Positions 25,545 through 35,033 of a DNA stretch of 64,000 nucleotides are shown here, piece by piece. How positions within the stretch are numbered: position 1 is the stretch's first letter; the number at the start of each line of letters is the position of its first letter. Both the position numbers and the translations under genes were made by a program. Below the pieces are notes generated by a model. The model worked only from the letters and a program-made list of their open reading frames with translations. It did no database searches and was not told where the DNA came from. The stretch comes from Paenibacillus sp. FSL R7-0345. Its GTDB lineage: Bacteria > Bacillota > Bacilli > Paenibacillales > Paenibacillaceae. The DNA lies in NCBI RefSeq assembly GCF_038595055.1, contig NZ_CP152002.1, forward strand, positions 1,408,501 to 1,472,500, read 5' to 3'.

Positions 25545-26765
25545 TTATCTGTCCTTCAGTCCTACCCTCTGCAGATGCATATGAAGCGAGACGTCCACAC
25601 CTACGCTGCTGTACAGCTCTTCCCAGTCCTTTTTACCGTGAATATGCTGCTTCCAGTAGCCAGGATGCCGGGCCCGGATCAGCTCGCCCATCCCGAAAAT
25701 ATCGGAGTGATCCAGCTGAGTCTGCTTAATCACACCGCTGACGACTCCGCGGATCTGTGTATTGAATTCCTGCTCAATTTGCTGCAGGGCGGCAGAGGTG
25801 CTGATCGGCTTTTCACTGTCAAAGTGCTCATCCAGGTCTCCTTCGAAATAGAGCTCATATTTAAAATAAGGCTTGCCGTCCCGGATCGAACTGGTTGTCT
25901 TGGTGAACCGCCGGTTGATTTTGATAACCACCGTACCAAGCTCCCTGGTCGTGAACAGGGTGGAGTAGCCGCCCGGGTCCATGCCCTGGATCGCCATGAA
26001 TGCGCCGATCTCCAGCGGCTTCGTTGTGTTGATCATCCGGTTGCCGCTGAAATAGGCCAGCCCCTCGATTAAGATGTTTTCTTTATCGCGGAGGGCGACG
26101 TAAGGCAGATATGCGCTTTGTCCCCATTTGGATTCGGCTGACCAGAACCGGCCGAGATAATCACGGGGGAATTTGCCTGAGGCAACCGCTTTTTCCATCA
26201 TAGATAAAATGTATAGGGTAGGTACCCGCTGTAAAGGCGGATCTACATCCATGAAACGTGAGGCTCTTCCCTCGGAGACAAGCAGCCAGGTTCTGCGCCG
26301 GATTTCGGGATTGCGCCGCAGGTAGTCATTCAGCTCATCCATATTGCCCCGGGCGATAGCCTCGCTGATTACAATAACCCGCAGGTGGACGAGATAGCGC
26401 GGATCGGCAATCTGCTGCTGCAGATTGTTCATCGCATCATCCAGCGTGTGGCCCGTCACAGTAACCACCCACACCGGACTGGCCTTGGCGCCGTCGCTTG
26501 AGCTGCCGCTTCCCGGACCCAGAGGCACCCTTCCCGGAACGGCAATCTGTGCTGTAACGCTGATGGCATGCCCGGGCAGCTTCACATTGTCCAGATGGGT
26601 TACCTGCTCTTCTGTAGCCATTTCTTCAGGCGAAGCCGTATCGATCGACAGCCCGAGAACGAGCGCGCGGTCCTCAATCTCCACCTCGTCCCAGCAGCCT
26701 GTCAGGAACAGGGTGAGGATTGCCAATGCCGCTATAGCCGAACTGAATTTTCGGACCCTTTTCAT
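25545..26765 (-). CDS. gerKC: Ger(x)C family spore germination lipoprotein
   Basis: A 406-residue lipoprotein subunit of a nutrient germinant receptor. The signal peptide ends in a lipobox at LTGC24, followed by WDEVEIEDRALVLGLSID, the usual start of the GerAC fold. The A, B and C subunits assemble in the inner membrane of the spore and sense amino acids, sugars or nucleosides. The start is ATG 26765, overlapping the stop of the B subunit by one base (TGATG), so the two are translationally coupled. Upstream in-frame codons lie inside the B-subunit gene and were not used. The symbol is by similarity. Confidence 0.9.
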   Translation of the reverse strand: MKRVRKFSSAIAALAILTLFLTGCWDEVEIEDRALVLGLSIDTASPEEMATEEQVTHLDNVKLPGHAISVTAQIAVPGRVPLGPGSGSSSDGAKASPVWVVTVTGHTLDDAMNNLQQQIADPRYLVHLRVIVISEAIARGNMDELNDYLRRNPEIRRRTWLLVSEGRASRFMDVDPPLQRVPTLYILSMMEKAVASGKFPRDYLGRFWSAESKWGQSAYLPYVALRDKENILIEGLAYFSGNRMINTTKPLEIGAFMAIQGMDPGGYSTLFTTRELGTVVIKINRRFTKTTSSIRDGKPYFKYELYFEGDLDEHFDSEKPISTSAALQQIEQEFNTQIRGVVSGVIKQTQLDHSDIFGMGELIRARHPGYWKQHIHGKKDWEELYSSVGVDVSLHMHLQRVGLKDR

Positions 26766-27862
26766 CAGGCAGCACCACGCTTTCCGGGACGGCGGAGCAG
26801 GTACATGCTCCAGAGCAGGCACAGATATACAGCCAGAATGATCATTGAGGCAAGGCCTAAAGCCAGAGACCAGGTATAGGTTTTAAATACGTTCGCCGGA
26901 AGGGAAGCAACTATAAATGTAAGCGGAAGGATCAGGGTAGAGCTCATCCGCTGATCCCGGAAAGCAAACACATGCTGCAGCAGACAGGAGGCCAGATAGT
27001 AGGTGCTGTAAAGGGTGGTGTAGACGGAAATGACCCACAGCACAATGAAAATAGCGTCCAGCCGTTCCAGAAAACCTTCGCCTACCGCAGCGGAACGGGC
27101 AGACTCCAGTGTGGGGTAGATCAGCAGCTTTGTTTCTTCCGACCCGAACAGCCCGATGGCGGCCACGACAATCAGCAGATAGATAATCCCGGAAACCGCT
27201 ATGGCAAGAATGCCGGCCCGTACAGCCTGCTTAGGCTTTTGCATCAGGGGAACCAGCAGCACAATGATAAAAGAGCTCTGGAACAGGAAGCTGGCTTTTA
27301 CCGCCCCTTTCCAAAAAGCCGCAGAGGGCATCACCAGTATAGGCTGCAGATTCAGCAGGTCCATATTGCGCATTGAAATCAGCGTTATAAGCAGAACCGG
27401 CGCAATAATCAGCGGCAGGTAGAAGAAATGAATATACGTAAACTTAACGATATTTCTTCTGGAGGAGAGCTGGCAGAGCAGCAGCATGAGGAATACTGTA
27501 GCTTCAATAGGTGTTTTTTTAAAAAGAACGGTGGTAGCTACATCCCCAAACTGGCGCGCGGTCAGTCCTGTCAGCAGGACGAAGATCAGCAGGATCAGTA
27601 AGGCGAATATGAACGAGAGCGGTTTCCCGATCAGGCGGCGGCTGAAAACAAACAGGGATTCCCGGGGAAACCGGCGGCATAAGGCAGCCAGCGGCCAGAA
27701 GCAGACGATGGAAATAACGACCCCGCTAAAAGCCACTAAGGGAGCACTGCTCCCCCCGGCAGCAGCCATATAACGCGGAAAGCTGAGTATGCCCACACCG
27801 ATAATCGTGCTACCTATTACGGCTGCGGCCCGCAGCGTTGTGATCTGACGGGTAGGGGTCAT
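26765..27862 (-). CDS. gerKB: Spore germination permease, GerAB/GerKB family
   Basis: A 365-residue integral membrane protein with about ten transmembrane helices, related to amino acid permeases. It starts MTPTRQITTLRAAAVIGSTIIGVGIL, the first-helix motif of the endospore germination permease family. The B subunit is the likely germinant-binding component. The frame is open 75 codons further upstream, but ATG 27862 follows GGGAGGTGAAACGG and gives the canonical start. It overlaps the A-subunit gene by 53 bases. It is clearly part of the gerKA-KB-KC operon. Confidence 0.92.
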   Translation of the reverse strand: MTPTRQITTLRAAAVIGSTIIGVGILSFPRYMAAAGGSSAPLVAFSGVVISIVCFWPLAALCRRFPRESLFVFSRRLIGKPLSFIFALLILLIFVLLTGLTARQFGDVATTVLFKKTPIEATVFLMLLLCQLSSRRNIVKFTYIHFFYLPLIIAPVLLITLISMRNMDLLNLQPILVMPSAAFWKGAVKASFLFQSSFIIVLLVPLMQKPKQAVRAGILAIAVSGIIYLLIVVAAIGLFGSEETKLLIYPTLESARSAAVGEGFLERLDAIFIVLWVISVYTTLYSTYYLASCLLQHVFAFRDQRMSSTLILPLTFIVASLPANVFKTYTWSLALGLASMIILAVYLCLLWSMYLLRRPGKRGAA

Positions 27863-29498
27863 CCGTTTCACCTCCCTGCTGGAGAATCTGGTCTTCATAT
27901 ACGCCGGGAACAGCTTCCGGGAGCCTTGTGCTGTCCGTTGTATGCAAAAAGCTGGGACGCCGGCGCATCCACCATAGCGGCACCCGCACCAGTGTGTCCT
28001 TCCAGTCGCGCCATTTGCCGGGAATAAACGGGGACATATACGGCACACCGAAGGATTCCAGGAACAGCAGATGGTTAAAGATAACAATGGTGCCGATCAT
28101 AACGCCGTACAGCCCGAACATGCCGGCCAAAAGAATCAGCGGAAACCTCAGCATCCGCAGAGCAATCGCAGCATTATAAGCCGGGGTGGCGAACGAGCCG
28201 ATGGTCGTCAGCGCCACGATCACCACCGTAATCGGGCTGGCCAGCCCGGCTTCTACCGCAGCCTGTCCAATGACGAGCACGCCGACAATGGACAAGGCCC
28301 CGCCGATCATCTGCGGCAGCCGGATGGTGGCTTCGCGCAGCACCTCCATCGATACCTCCATAATCAGTACCTCCAGTACGGCGGGAAAAGGAACGCCTGC
28401 CCGGCCCCCGGAAATAGCGACAGCGAAGTCAGTGGGCATCAGCTCCGGGTTGAAGGAAATGACAGAGACATAGAGCGCCGGGAAAAACAGCGAGCTGGCC
28501 AAGGCGATCAGCCGGATGATCCGGATCAGGCTGCCCATGATAAACCGCTCGGTGTAGTCGTCAACCGTCTGGAAAAACTGGTTGAACAGGGCCGGCACAA
28601 TCAGCGCAAACGGCGAACCGTCTACAAGGAGAGCTACTCTTCCTTCCATCAGTGCGGCAACGGTCTTGTCAGGGCGTTCCGTGTTCTGCACCTGCGGGAA
28701 AGGGGAGAGGGGCTGGTCTTCAATGAACTGCTCGATATATCCGGCATCAATAATGCCGTCGGTATCGATAATGGAGATTCTGCGCATGGCTTCAGCTACT
28801 AGCTGCGGATCGGCGATGCTGTCCAGGTAACATAAAGCGACCCGCGACTGGGTGCGTCTGCCAAGCGGACTGATCTCGATCCGCAGGTCTGTGCTCTGCA
28901 GCCGGTAGCGGAGCAGGGCCAGATTGTTCTCCAGCTTTTCTACATAGCCTTCCCGCGGCCCGCGGATAACCTGCTCGGTCTGCGGCTGGTCTACACCGCG
29001 CAGGTCTACCTGCCGTATATCCAGCAGGAGTGATTCGGTTACGCCGTTTATCAGGAGGGCAAGACTGCCTTTGACGATGGCAGGCGGCAGGTGATCAAGC
29101 TTCTGCTCTGTATTGCCCTGCGTCACCTGCACTGCTTTTGCCCAAATATAATGGATAAGGTGATCAGGGTCCTCAGGAACACCAGGAGAGTTCTCCGGGC
29201 CGGGCAGCAGCGGTTTCAGGATATGCTCCCGGATTTGCTCCTCATTTACGAGTGACGATAAAAAGACTATTGCAGCCTCATGCCTTCCGAACAACAGAAA
29301 ATCGCGTATCACAAGATCACCGTTAGCACCCAGCACAGCCTGCAACTGCTGAAGATTATCTGCCAGGCTGCGGCTCAGGCTGCCTGCTCCGGGAGCCTGC
29401 GGGGAGCCGGGCTGCTTCTTTTTTAAATAGGATTCATATTTTTCATTCCAGCTTTGCAGCGTTTCCGCCTCCTTTGGAAGGGCTGTATGGAAGATCAC
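27810..29498 (-). CDS. gerKA: Spore germination protein, GerA/GerKA family
   Basis: A subunit of up to 562 residues. A soluble N-terminal domain (1 to about 300) contains GDLVIRDFLLFGRHEAAIVFLSSLV, and about five transmembrane helices follow (about 320-470, including GGRAGVPFPAVLEVLIME). The start is uncertain. GTG at 29498 has no ribosome-binding site, whereas AAAGGAGG at 29475-29468 lies 8 bases before an in-frame CTG at 29459. The CTG start would remove 13 residues. No other ATG, GTG or TTG fits that ribosome-binding site. A nearby promoter recognised by the forespore sigma factor could not be picked out by eye. Confidence 0.9.
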   Translation of the reverse strand: MIFHTALPKEAETLQSWNEKYESYLKKKQPGSPQAPGAGSLSRSLADNLQQLQAVLGANGDLVIRDFLLFGRHEAAIVFLSSLVNEEQIREHILKPLLPGPENSPGVPEDPDHLIHYIWAKAVQVTQGNTEQKLDHLPPAIVKGSLALLINGVTESLLLDIRQVDLRGVDQPQTEQVIRGPREGYVEKLENNLALLRYRLQSTDLRIEISPLGRRTQSRVALCYLDSIADPQLVAEAMRRISIIDTDGIIDAGYIEQFIEDQPLSPFPQVQNTERPDKTVAALMEGRVALLVDGSPFALIVPALFNQFFQTVDDYTERFIMGSLIRIIRLIALASSLFFPALYVSVISFNPELMPTDFAVAISGGRAGVPFPAVLEVLIMEVSMEVLREATIRLPQMIGGALSIVGVLVIGQAAVEAGLASPITVVIVALTTIGSFATPAYNAAIALRMLRFPLILLAGMFGLYGVMIGTIVIFNHLLFLESFGVPYMSPFIPGKWRDWKDTLVRVPLWWMRRRPSFLHTTDSTRLPEAVPGVYEDQILQQGGETDDPYPSDHNAAGRSRNR

Positions 29499-29731
29499 TA
29501 TAAAGTTTTGCTTGCTGCAGCCCGTTTTATGTAAGACGGGGCGGAAGGATATGTTGCCGGCCTGCAGAAACAGAAGTTTTTTTGTCCTTTCTGCGGTTGC
29601 TCATTGTCCTTTTGCCCGGTAAACTAAAGAGAGAATGACTCAAGCTGATGCTTCCGGAAGAGAAGCTTTTTCTGCTAAGAAGCGATATACCACAGTCCAT
29701 TCCCACAATACTTTTAGGAGTTATGATAGCG

Positions 29732-31567
29732 ATGAACATGCAAGCACCTACTATGGAGCAGGCGCAGGCTGAACTGCAGAAATATTACGGCTATCCCGAC
29801 TTCCGGGAAGGCCAGAAAAAAATCGTGCAGCACCTGCTGGAGGGCGGTGACACCCTGGGCATCATGCCGACCGGCGGGGGGAAATCGATCTGTTACCAGG
29901 TTCCGGCGCTGCTGATGCCGGGTCTGACCCTGGTCATCTCACCGCTGATCTCATTGATGAAGGATCAGGTGGACGCCCTGACTACGGCCGGAATTCCGGC
30001 AGCCTATATTAACAGCACCCTAAGCGGCAAGGAAGTGAACGAGCGGATCCGCGCCGCACGCCGGGGCGAGCTGAAGCTGCTCTACGTTGCACCTGAACGG
30101 CTGGAGCTGGACTGGTTCCGCCTGGAAATGGCGGGCCTTTCTATTTCCTGCGTAGCTGTAGATGAAGCCCACTGCGTATCGCAGTGGGGTCACGACTTCC
30201 GTACCAGCTATCTGGCGGTGGCGCCGTTTGTTGAGGAGCTGCCGCAGCGGCCGATCCTGGCCGCTTTTACCGCTACGGCAACGCCGGAGGTCATGGAGGA
30301 CATGGTTCGGCTGCTCCGCCTGCGCCAGCCGGGCGTGTTCATGACCGGACTCGGCCGGGACAACCTGGCGATGTCAGTGCTGCGCGGAGAGAACAAGCGC
30401 GAGTACGTGCTTGACTATACCGCCAGTCATTCGCACCAGCCGGGTATCGTGTATGCCGCGACCCGCAAAGAGGTCGATGATCTCTACCAGCGGCTGCAGG
30501 CGTCAGGGATCGCCTCCGGGCGCTACCATGCCGGCATGAGCGACCAGGAGCGGGCGGACAGCCAGGAAGGGTTCCTGTATGACGATATCCGCGTCATGGT
30601 GGCGACCAATGCGTTCGGGATGGGGATCGACAAATCCAACGTGCGTTATGTAATCCACTACAATATGCCGAAGAATATGGAGGCTTATGTCCAGGAGGCC
30701 GGACGCGCCGGCCGGGACGGGGAGCCGAGCGAGTGTATCCTGCTGTTCAGCGCGCAGGACATTATGACCCAGAAGTTCCTGATCGAGCAGAACCCGCAGG
30801 ACCCTGAGCGCAAAGCCAATGAATACCGCAAGCTGCAGCAGATGATCGATTACTGCTATACAACCCGCTGCCTGCGCAGCGCGCAGCTTGCTTATTTCGG
30901 TGAAGACGATGAAGACAAGCTCTGCGGGATCTGCAGCAACTGCACAGATGAGCGCGAGCTGGTCGATATGACCGTGGATGCGCAGAAGATATTCTCCTGC
31001 ATCCACCGGATGCGGGAGCGCTTCGGAGTGGCGCTGGTCGCCTCGGTGCTGAAGGGCTCGCGCAACCAGAAGGTGCTGCAGTACGGCTTCGAGCAGCTGC
31101 CGACCCATGGCGCGATGTCGAGCCGCACGGAGAAGGAAATTACCGAGAGCATCAATGTGTTGATCTCGGAGGGGTATCTGGCCCTTTCAGAGGGCCAGTA
31201 TCCGGTAGTGCGGCTGCAGCCGCTGGCAGCCGAGGTGCTGCGCGGCCAGCGCCAGGTGCAGCAGCGGGTGGCCCGGCCGCTGGTTACCGGCGGTGCCGGC
31301 TCGGGGCGCAGCCGCAGCCGGGGCTACGACCATTCGCCGTCTGCGGTCAATGAGACGGTGTTTGAGCAGCTGCGCCTGATCCGCCGCGATCTGGCGGGGC
31401 GGGAGCATGTGCCTTCTTATATTATTTTTAATGATGCGACCTTGCGCGAGATGAGTGTGGTTTGTCCGCAGACGGAAGCGGAAATGCTGAGAGTGAAGGG
31501 TGTCGGTGAAGTGAAGTACCGGAAATACGGCCAGCCGTTTCTGGAGTTTTTTCAAAATGAAATGTAA
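29732..31567 (+). CDS. recQ: ATP-dependent DNA helicase RecQ
   Basis: A 611-residue superfamily 2 helicase that unwinds DNA 3' to 5' in recombination and fork repair. Domain order: two RecA-like domains with Walker A MPTGGGKS (about 45-52), DEAH (about 144-147, followed by CVSQWGHDFR), the motif VI region VQEAGRAGRDG, the zinc-binding segment with CYTTRCLR and CGICSNC (about 374-405), an RQC winged helix, and an HRDC domain at the C-terminus (about 535-610). ATG 29732 is 11 bases after AGGAG; upstream in-frame ATGs at 29648 and 29723 are less well placed. The radical SAM gene follows after 15 bases. Confidence 0.95.
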   Translation: MNMQAPTMEQAQAELQKYYGYPDFREGQKKIVQHLLEGGDTLGIMPTGGGKSICYQVPALLMPGLTLVISPLISLMKDQVDALTTAGIPAAYINSTLSGKEVNERIRAARRGELKLLYVAPERLELDWFRLEMAGLSISCVAVDEAHCVSQWGHDFRTSYLAVAPFVEELPQRPILAAFTATATPEVMEDMVRLLRLRQPGVFMTGLGRDNLAMSVLRGENKREYVLDYTASHSHQPGIVYAATRKEVDDLYQRLQASGIASGRYHAGMSDQERADSQEGFLYDDIRVMVATNAFGMGIDKSNVRYVIHYNMPKNMEAYVQEAGRAGRDGEPSECILLFSAQDIMTQKFLIEQNPQDPERKANEYRKLQQMIDYCYTTRCLRSAQLAYFGEDDEDKLCGICSNCTDERELVDMTVDAQKIFSCIHRMRERFGVALVASVLKGSRNQKVLQYGFEQLPTHGAMSSRTEKEITESINVLISEGYLALSEGQYPVVRLQPLAAEVLRGQRQVQQRVARPLVTGGAGSGRSRSRGYDHSPSAVNETVFEQLRLIRRDLAGREHVPSYIIFNDATLREMSVVCPQTEAEMLRVKGVGEVKYRKYGQPFLEFFQNEM

Positions 31568-31582
31568 AGAAGGTTATAAGGC

Positions 31583-33469
31583 ATGAGAATCGTCCTGGCG
31601 ACATTAAACGCCAAATATATCCATACCTCGCTGGCCATCCGTCTGCTTAAGGCGTACAGTGAGCATGAATTCCCGGATATTATGCTGGCTGAATATACCA
31701 TCAAGGATCCTGCGATGAATATCGTGTCCGATCTATTCCAGAAGAAGCCCGATGTTATCGGCTTTTCCTGTTATATATGGAACATTGAAGAAACGATCAA
31801 GCTGGTCAGCATTCTCAAGCAGGTGCTGCCGGAGGTCCAGATTGTACTGGGCGGCCCTGAAGTGTCGTATGAGCCGCTCTATTGGATGAAGCGCGAGCCC
31901 GGCGTGGATTTTGTGGTAAACGGAGACGGGGAAGAGACGTTCCATCATCTGCTGCAGGAGCTGCGGGATGAGCGCAAGTTCCACTTTGTATACGGGGCTG
32001 CTTACCGCAAAGGCGAGGAGCTGATCGTCAACCCTCCGCGTCCCAAAAGCGATCTCAACACCCTGCCGACACCGCACCGGTTCGCCGATGATCTGCCGGA
32101 TCTCAGCAAACGGATCGTTTATTTTGAGACCAGCCGGGGCTGTCCGTTCAACTGCCAGTTCTGCTTATCGAGTATTGAAGTCGGCGTGCGCTATTATGAT
32201 ATTGAGCGGGTGAAATCGGATCTGCTCTATCTGATCAACAACGGGGCAAAGGTTATCAAGTTCCTCGACCGGACATTCAATATCAACCGCAGCTATGCGA
32301 TGGAGATGTTCCAGTTCCTGATCGACAACCACCAGGGCTGTGTGTTCCAGTTCGAGATTACGGCGGACATTATGCGGCCGGAGGTGCTGGATTTTCTGTC
32401 CGAGAATGCGCCGCCAGGGATTTTCCGCTTCGAAATCGGTGTGCAGTCGACCAATGATGAGACCAATGAGCTGGTCAAGCGCCGCCAGAATTTTACCAAG
32501 CTGTCCCGTACCGTGATGAAAATCAAAGCCAGCGGCAACATCGACCAGCATCTGGATCTGATCGCCGGCCTGCCGCAGGAGGATTACGCAACTTTCCGCA
32601 AAACGTTTAATGACGTATTCGCTATGGAGCCCGAGGAGCTGCAGCTGGGCTTCCTCAAAATGCTGCGCGGCACCGGGCTGCGTGCCCAGGCTGCCAAATA
32701 CGAGTATACCTACATGGAGCATGCGCCATATGAGATTCTTAGCTCGCATGTGATGTCCTTCGCTGATATCATCCGGCTGAAGCGGCTGGAGGATGTGCTG
32801 GAGAAATACTGGAACAGCCACCGGCTGGATCATACGGTCAAGTATCTGATCCGTCATGTGTTTGAGTCCCCGTTTGATTTCTTCCAGGCGTTCGGCGATT
32901 ACTGGGAGGAGCGGGGCTGGCAGAAGATCGGCCATCAGCTGGAGGATCTGTTTACCCGGCTGCATGCGTTCCTGACCGATAGGGATACCCCTTCGATGGA
33001 GATCATCACCGGGCTGATGAAGCTCGATTACTTCCTGGGGCACAAGTACAAGCCGCGCAAAATCTGGTGGGACAATGCACTGGAGAAGCCGGAGTGGGCG
33101 CGCCACATGAAAGAAATCGTTGCTCATCCAGAGCGCGTCTCCGCAGTTCTGGCGGAAGCTGGCTACACTGAACGTGAGCTGCAGAAGTTCATGGTGCTTG
33201 AGGTGCTTCCGTTCCGGCTCGCGCCTGTGCTGGATTCTATCAGCGGGCTGCGGGCGGATGCTGCTCCAGAGGTTTTGCTGGTTACCGCAGGAGAAACCGC
33301 TGGCAGTGAAGGTGCAGATGCTGATCTTATGGTGGAGAACGTGCCAGCTGCAGCTGTTGCAGTAGCTGAAGCTGCACCGGAAGACGTCGGCGGAAGTACC
33401 CTGCTGATCGTGCTGTATCAGCAGGATGAGAGCCAGCGTGCGCAGTATTATGCTTTGCCTTTGAGTTAG
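31583..33469 (+). CDS. B12-binding domain radical SAM protein (DUF4080 type)
   Basis: A 628-residue enzyme. An N-terminal cobalamin-binding domain (about 1-145) begins RIVLATLNAKYIHTSLAIRLLK. The radical SAM core has the cluster motif C-P-F-N-C-Q-F-C near residues 187-194 in ETSRGCPFNCQFC. The C-terminal region has the DUF4080 features LDYFLGHKYKPRKIWW and a variable Ala/Glu-rich tail. Class B radical SAM enzymes often methylate unreactive carbons, but the substrate of this family is unknown. It follows recQ by 15 bases with AGAAGGTTATAAGGC as ribosome-binding site, so the two are probably one operon. Confidence 0.9.
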   Translation: MRIVLATLNAKYIHTSLAIRLLKAYSEHEFPDIMLAEYTIKDPAMNIVSDLFQKKPDVIGFSCYIWNIEETIKLVSILKQVLPEVQIVLGGPEVSYEPLYWMKREPGVDFVVNGDGEETFHHLLQELRDERKFHFVYGAAYRKGEELIVNPPRPKSDLNTLPTPHRFADDLPDLSKRIVYFETSRGCPFNCQFCLSSIEVGVRYYDIERVKSDLLYLINNGAKVIKFLDRTFNINRSYAMEMFQFLIDNHQGCVFQFEITADIMRPEVLDFLSENAPPGIFRFEIGVQSTNDETNELVKRRQNFTKLSRTVMKIKASGNIDQHLDLIAGLPQEDYATFRKTFNDVFAMEPEELQLGFLKMLRGTGLRAQAAKYEYTYMEHAPYEILSSHVMSFADIIRLKRLEDVLEKYWNSHRLDHTVKYLIRHVFESPFDFFQAFGDYWEERGWQKIGHQLEDLFTRLHAFLTDRDTPSMEIITGLMKLDYFLGHKYKPRKIWWDNALEKPEWARHMKEIVAHPERVSAVLAEAGYTERELQKFMVLEVLPFRLAPVLDSISGLRADAAPEVLLVTAGETAGSEGADADLMVENVPAAAVAVAEAAPEDVGGSTLLIVLYQQDESQRAQYYALPLS

Positions 33470-33479
33470 TGGTTTTCTT

Positions 33480-33700
33480 ATAGCAGGCAGACGGCTAACG
33501 GACCGGGCAGCCTTTATTTGCCCGCTATAGGGAGATTTGGAGCTGTAACGGACTGAGGAGACCTTATCACAGGCGAAACTCCGCGGTTTGGCGCTAATCA
33601 GCATGAATAGGTGCATCTGAGTCCGTTAGGGCCGGAAGTGGGTCGAAAATCAGCAAATAACGGCGTCTGGGTCCGTTAGAGTAGAGGAATGTCCGCTGTT
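33480..33700. repeat. Intergenic repeats with a GTCCGTTAG core
   Basis: Four copies of a GTCCGTTAG core lie in the gap after the radical SAM gene: CTAACGGAC near 33495, GTAACGGAC near 33547, GAGTCCGTTAGGG near 33620 and GGGTCCGTTAGAG near 33672, the first two in reverse orientation. A related ACGGTCCGTTAGAAT occurs at about 19657. The rest of the 420-base gap holds only the terminator at 33821. Confidence 0.55.
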
Positions 33701-33820
33701 TTTTTACTTCTAACCTGCTGGCGAGGGCGTTGTGACTGATGAAAATCAGATGTTACTGGCAGATGAGCGACTGATGGACGTAACGCAACAGAACAAGTAG
33801 CATAACGGTTTTACACATAC

Positions 33821-33870
33821 AAAGAAGCCGTCCCTGCAGCCACAACGTGGCACAGGGACGGCTTCTTTGT
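33821..33870. terminator. Bidirectional intrinsic terminator
   Basis: A 16-bp perfect stem AAAGAAGCCGTCCCTG (33821-33836) / CAGGGACGGCTTCTTT (33853-33868) between two convergent genes. Confidence 0.92.
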
Positions 33871-33889
33871 GTTATACACTCCAGAGCAT

Positions 33890-34852
33890 TCAATTCGCCG
33901 CCGGCTGAAGCAGAAGAGACTCTGCCGGAAGGTGGCGCACCAGCCAATCCAGCACGTCTGCGGTGACTTCCTCGTGGTTGACCTCGTTCAGCATTTCATG
34001 ACGCCCTTCCGGGTACAGGCGGTATTCCACATCGCCGAGGCCTTGCTCTTTGTAAAGTGCGGCCAGGCGCAGCACACCCTGGCCGTTCATGCCAACCGGA
34101 TCTTTGGCACCGGAGAACAGATAGACCGGTTTATCCTTGCACAGCTTGAGCAGCGTCTCCTGACAGTGGATGTCTCGAAGGAGCCGGAAGAAATCGCGGA
34201 AGAAGCGGGTGGTGCAGATCGCCCCGCAGAACGGGTCGGCGATATAGCGGTCCACTTCCTGCGGATCGCTGCTCAGCCAGTCAAAAGCGGTCCGGATCGG
34301 CGAGAAGGAGCGGTTGTAGGCTCCGAATACGATGCCGTTCAGCAGCACGCTACGGTGACGCTCACCCTGGAGCTTCAGCTGCAGCGCTGCGAGCGATTCT
34401 CCGGCCTTCAGCATGGTGCGCGGCCCGTTGGTGCCGCTGAGAATGTAACCGGCATAGATATCGCTGTCTTCCTCGCACATCAGCTTCTGGGCCAGAAAGG
34501 AGCCCATGCTATGGGCAAACAGGAAGACCGGCAAGCCCTCATGCCGGGAGCGGGCGATGTTCGCAAGCTGTACCAGATCACGCCGCATCCAGTAGAAGCC
34601 GTTCTCACCAGTGTCACCGAGCAGATTGACCTTACCCGCCGTTTTACCGTGACCGCGGTGGTCATTAGCGTAAACGGCATATCCGGCGGCCGTCAGGGCC
34701 GAGGCAAAGCGTGTATAACGGGCAGCCGTCTCGCACATGCCGTGGGCAATCTGCACAACACCCCGGACCGGAGCCGCCGGTTCAGGCAGCCACACATAGA
34801 CGTGGATATTTACCCCCAAGGGATCGGTCATCGTAAAGCTGTTTTCCCTCAT
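33890..34852 (-). CDS. Alpha/beta hydrolase, lysophospholipase-like
   Basis: A 320-residue serine hydrolase. The nucleophile elbow is A-H-S115-M-G, the oxyanion region is QIAHGMCETAARY, and NDHRGHGKT is the strand and loop typical of monoglyceride lipase/lysophospholipase (PldB-like) proteins. The catalytic His is in PEGRHEMLNE near residue 290, and the Asp is in SGAKDPVG. No signal peptide is present, so it is cytosolic. AGGAGG lies 6-7 bases before the ATG. It is downstream of manA on the same strand, separated by a 180-base gap that contains two 53-bp direct repeats. Confidence 0.9.
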   Translation of the reverse strand: MRENSFTMTDPLGVNIHVYVWLPEPAAPVRGVVQIAHGMCETAARYTRFASALTAAGYAVYANDHRGHGKTAGKVNLLGDTGENGFYWMRRDLVQLANIARSRHEGLPVFLFAHSMGSFLAQKLMCEEDSDIYAGYILSGTNGPRTMLKAGESLAALQLKLQGERHRSVLLNGIVFGAYNRSFSPIRTAFDWLSSDPQEVDRYIADPFCGAICTTRFFRDFFRLLRDIHCQETLLKLCKDKPVYLFSGAKDPVGMNGQGVLRLAALYKEQGLGDVEYRLYPEGRHEMLNEVNHEEVTADVLDWLVRHLPAESLLLQPAAN

Positions 34853-34868
34853 TGGATGTCCTCCTGAA

Positions 34869-34984
34869 AGTTTTGGGAGCGACTCTACTGTGAGATTACT
34901 CCGTACAAAACTGCTTCGAAAGCATACGCTTAGTTTTGGGAGCGACTCTACTGTGAGATTACTCCGTACAAAACTGCTTCGAAA
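34869..34984. repeat. Two identical 53-bp direct repeats, each a hairpin
   Basis: Copies at 34869-34921 and 34932-34984 are identical over 53 bases (period 63). Each starts AGTTTTGGGAG and contains CTCCGTACAAAACT, so it can fold with AGTTTTG/CAAAACT and GGAG/CTCC arms around a 20-base loop. They lie between manA and the hydrolase gene and end a few bases from the hydrolase ribosome-binding site. Confidence 0.9.
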
Positions 34985-35033
34985 TTATACGCCTGTGCCT
35001 CAATCCTATAGTCTATTCACACATGTGCCTGTA

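Noticed and set aside
32165-33616. 483-codon minus-strand frame antisense to the radical SAM gene
   Set aside because: Shadow of a well-supported + strand gene, with no recognisable domain.
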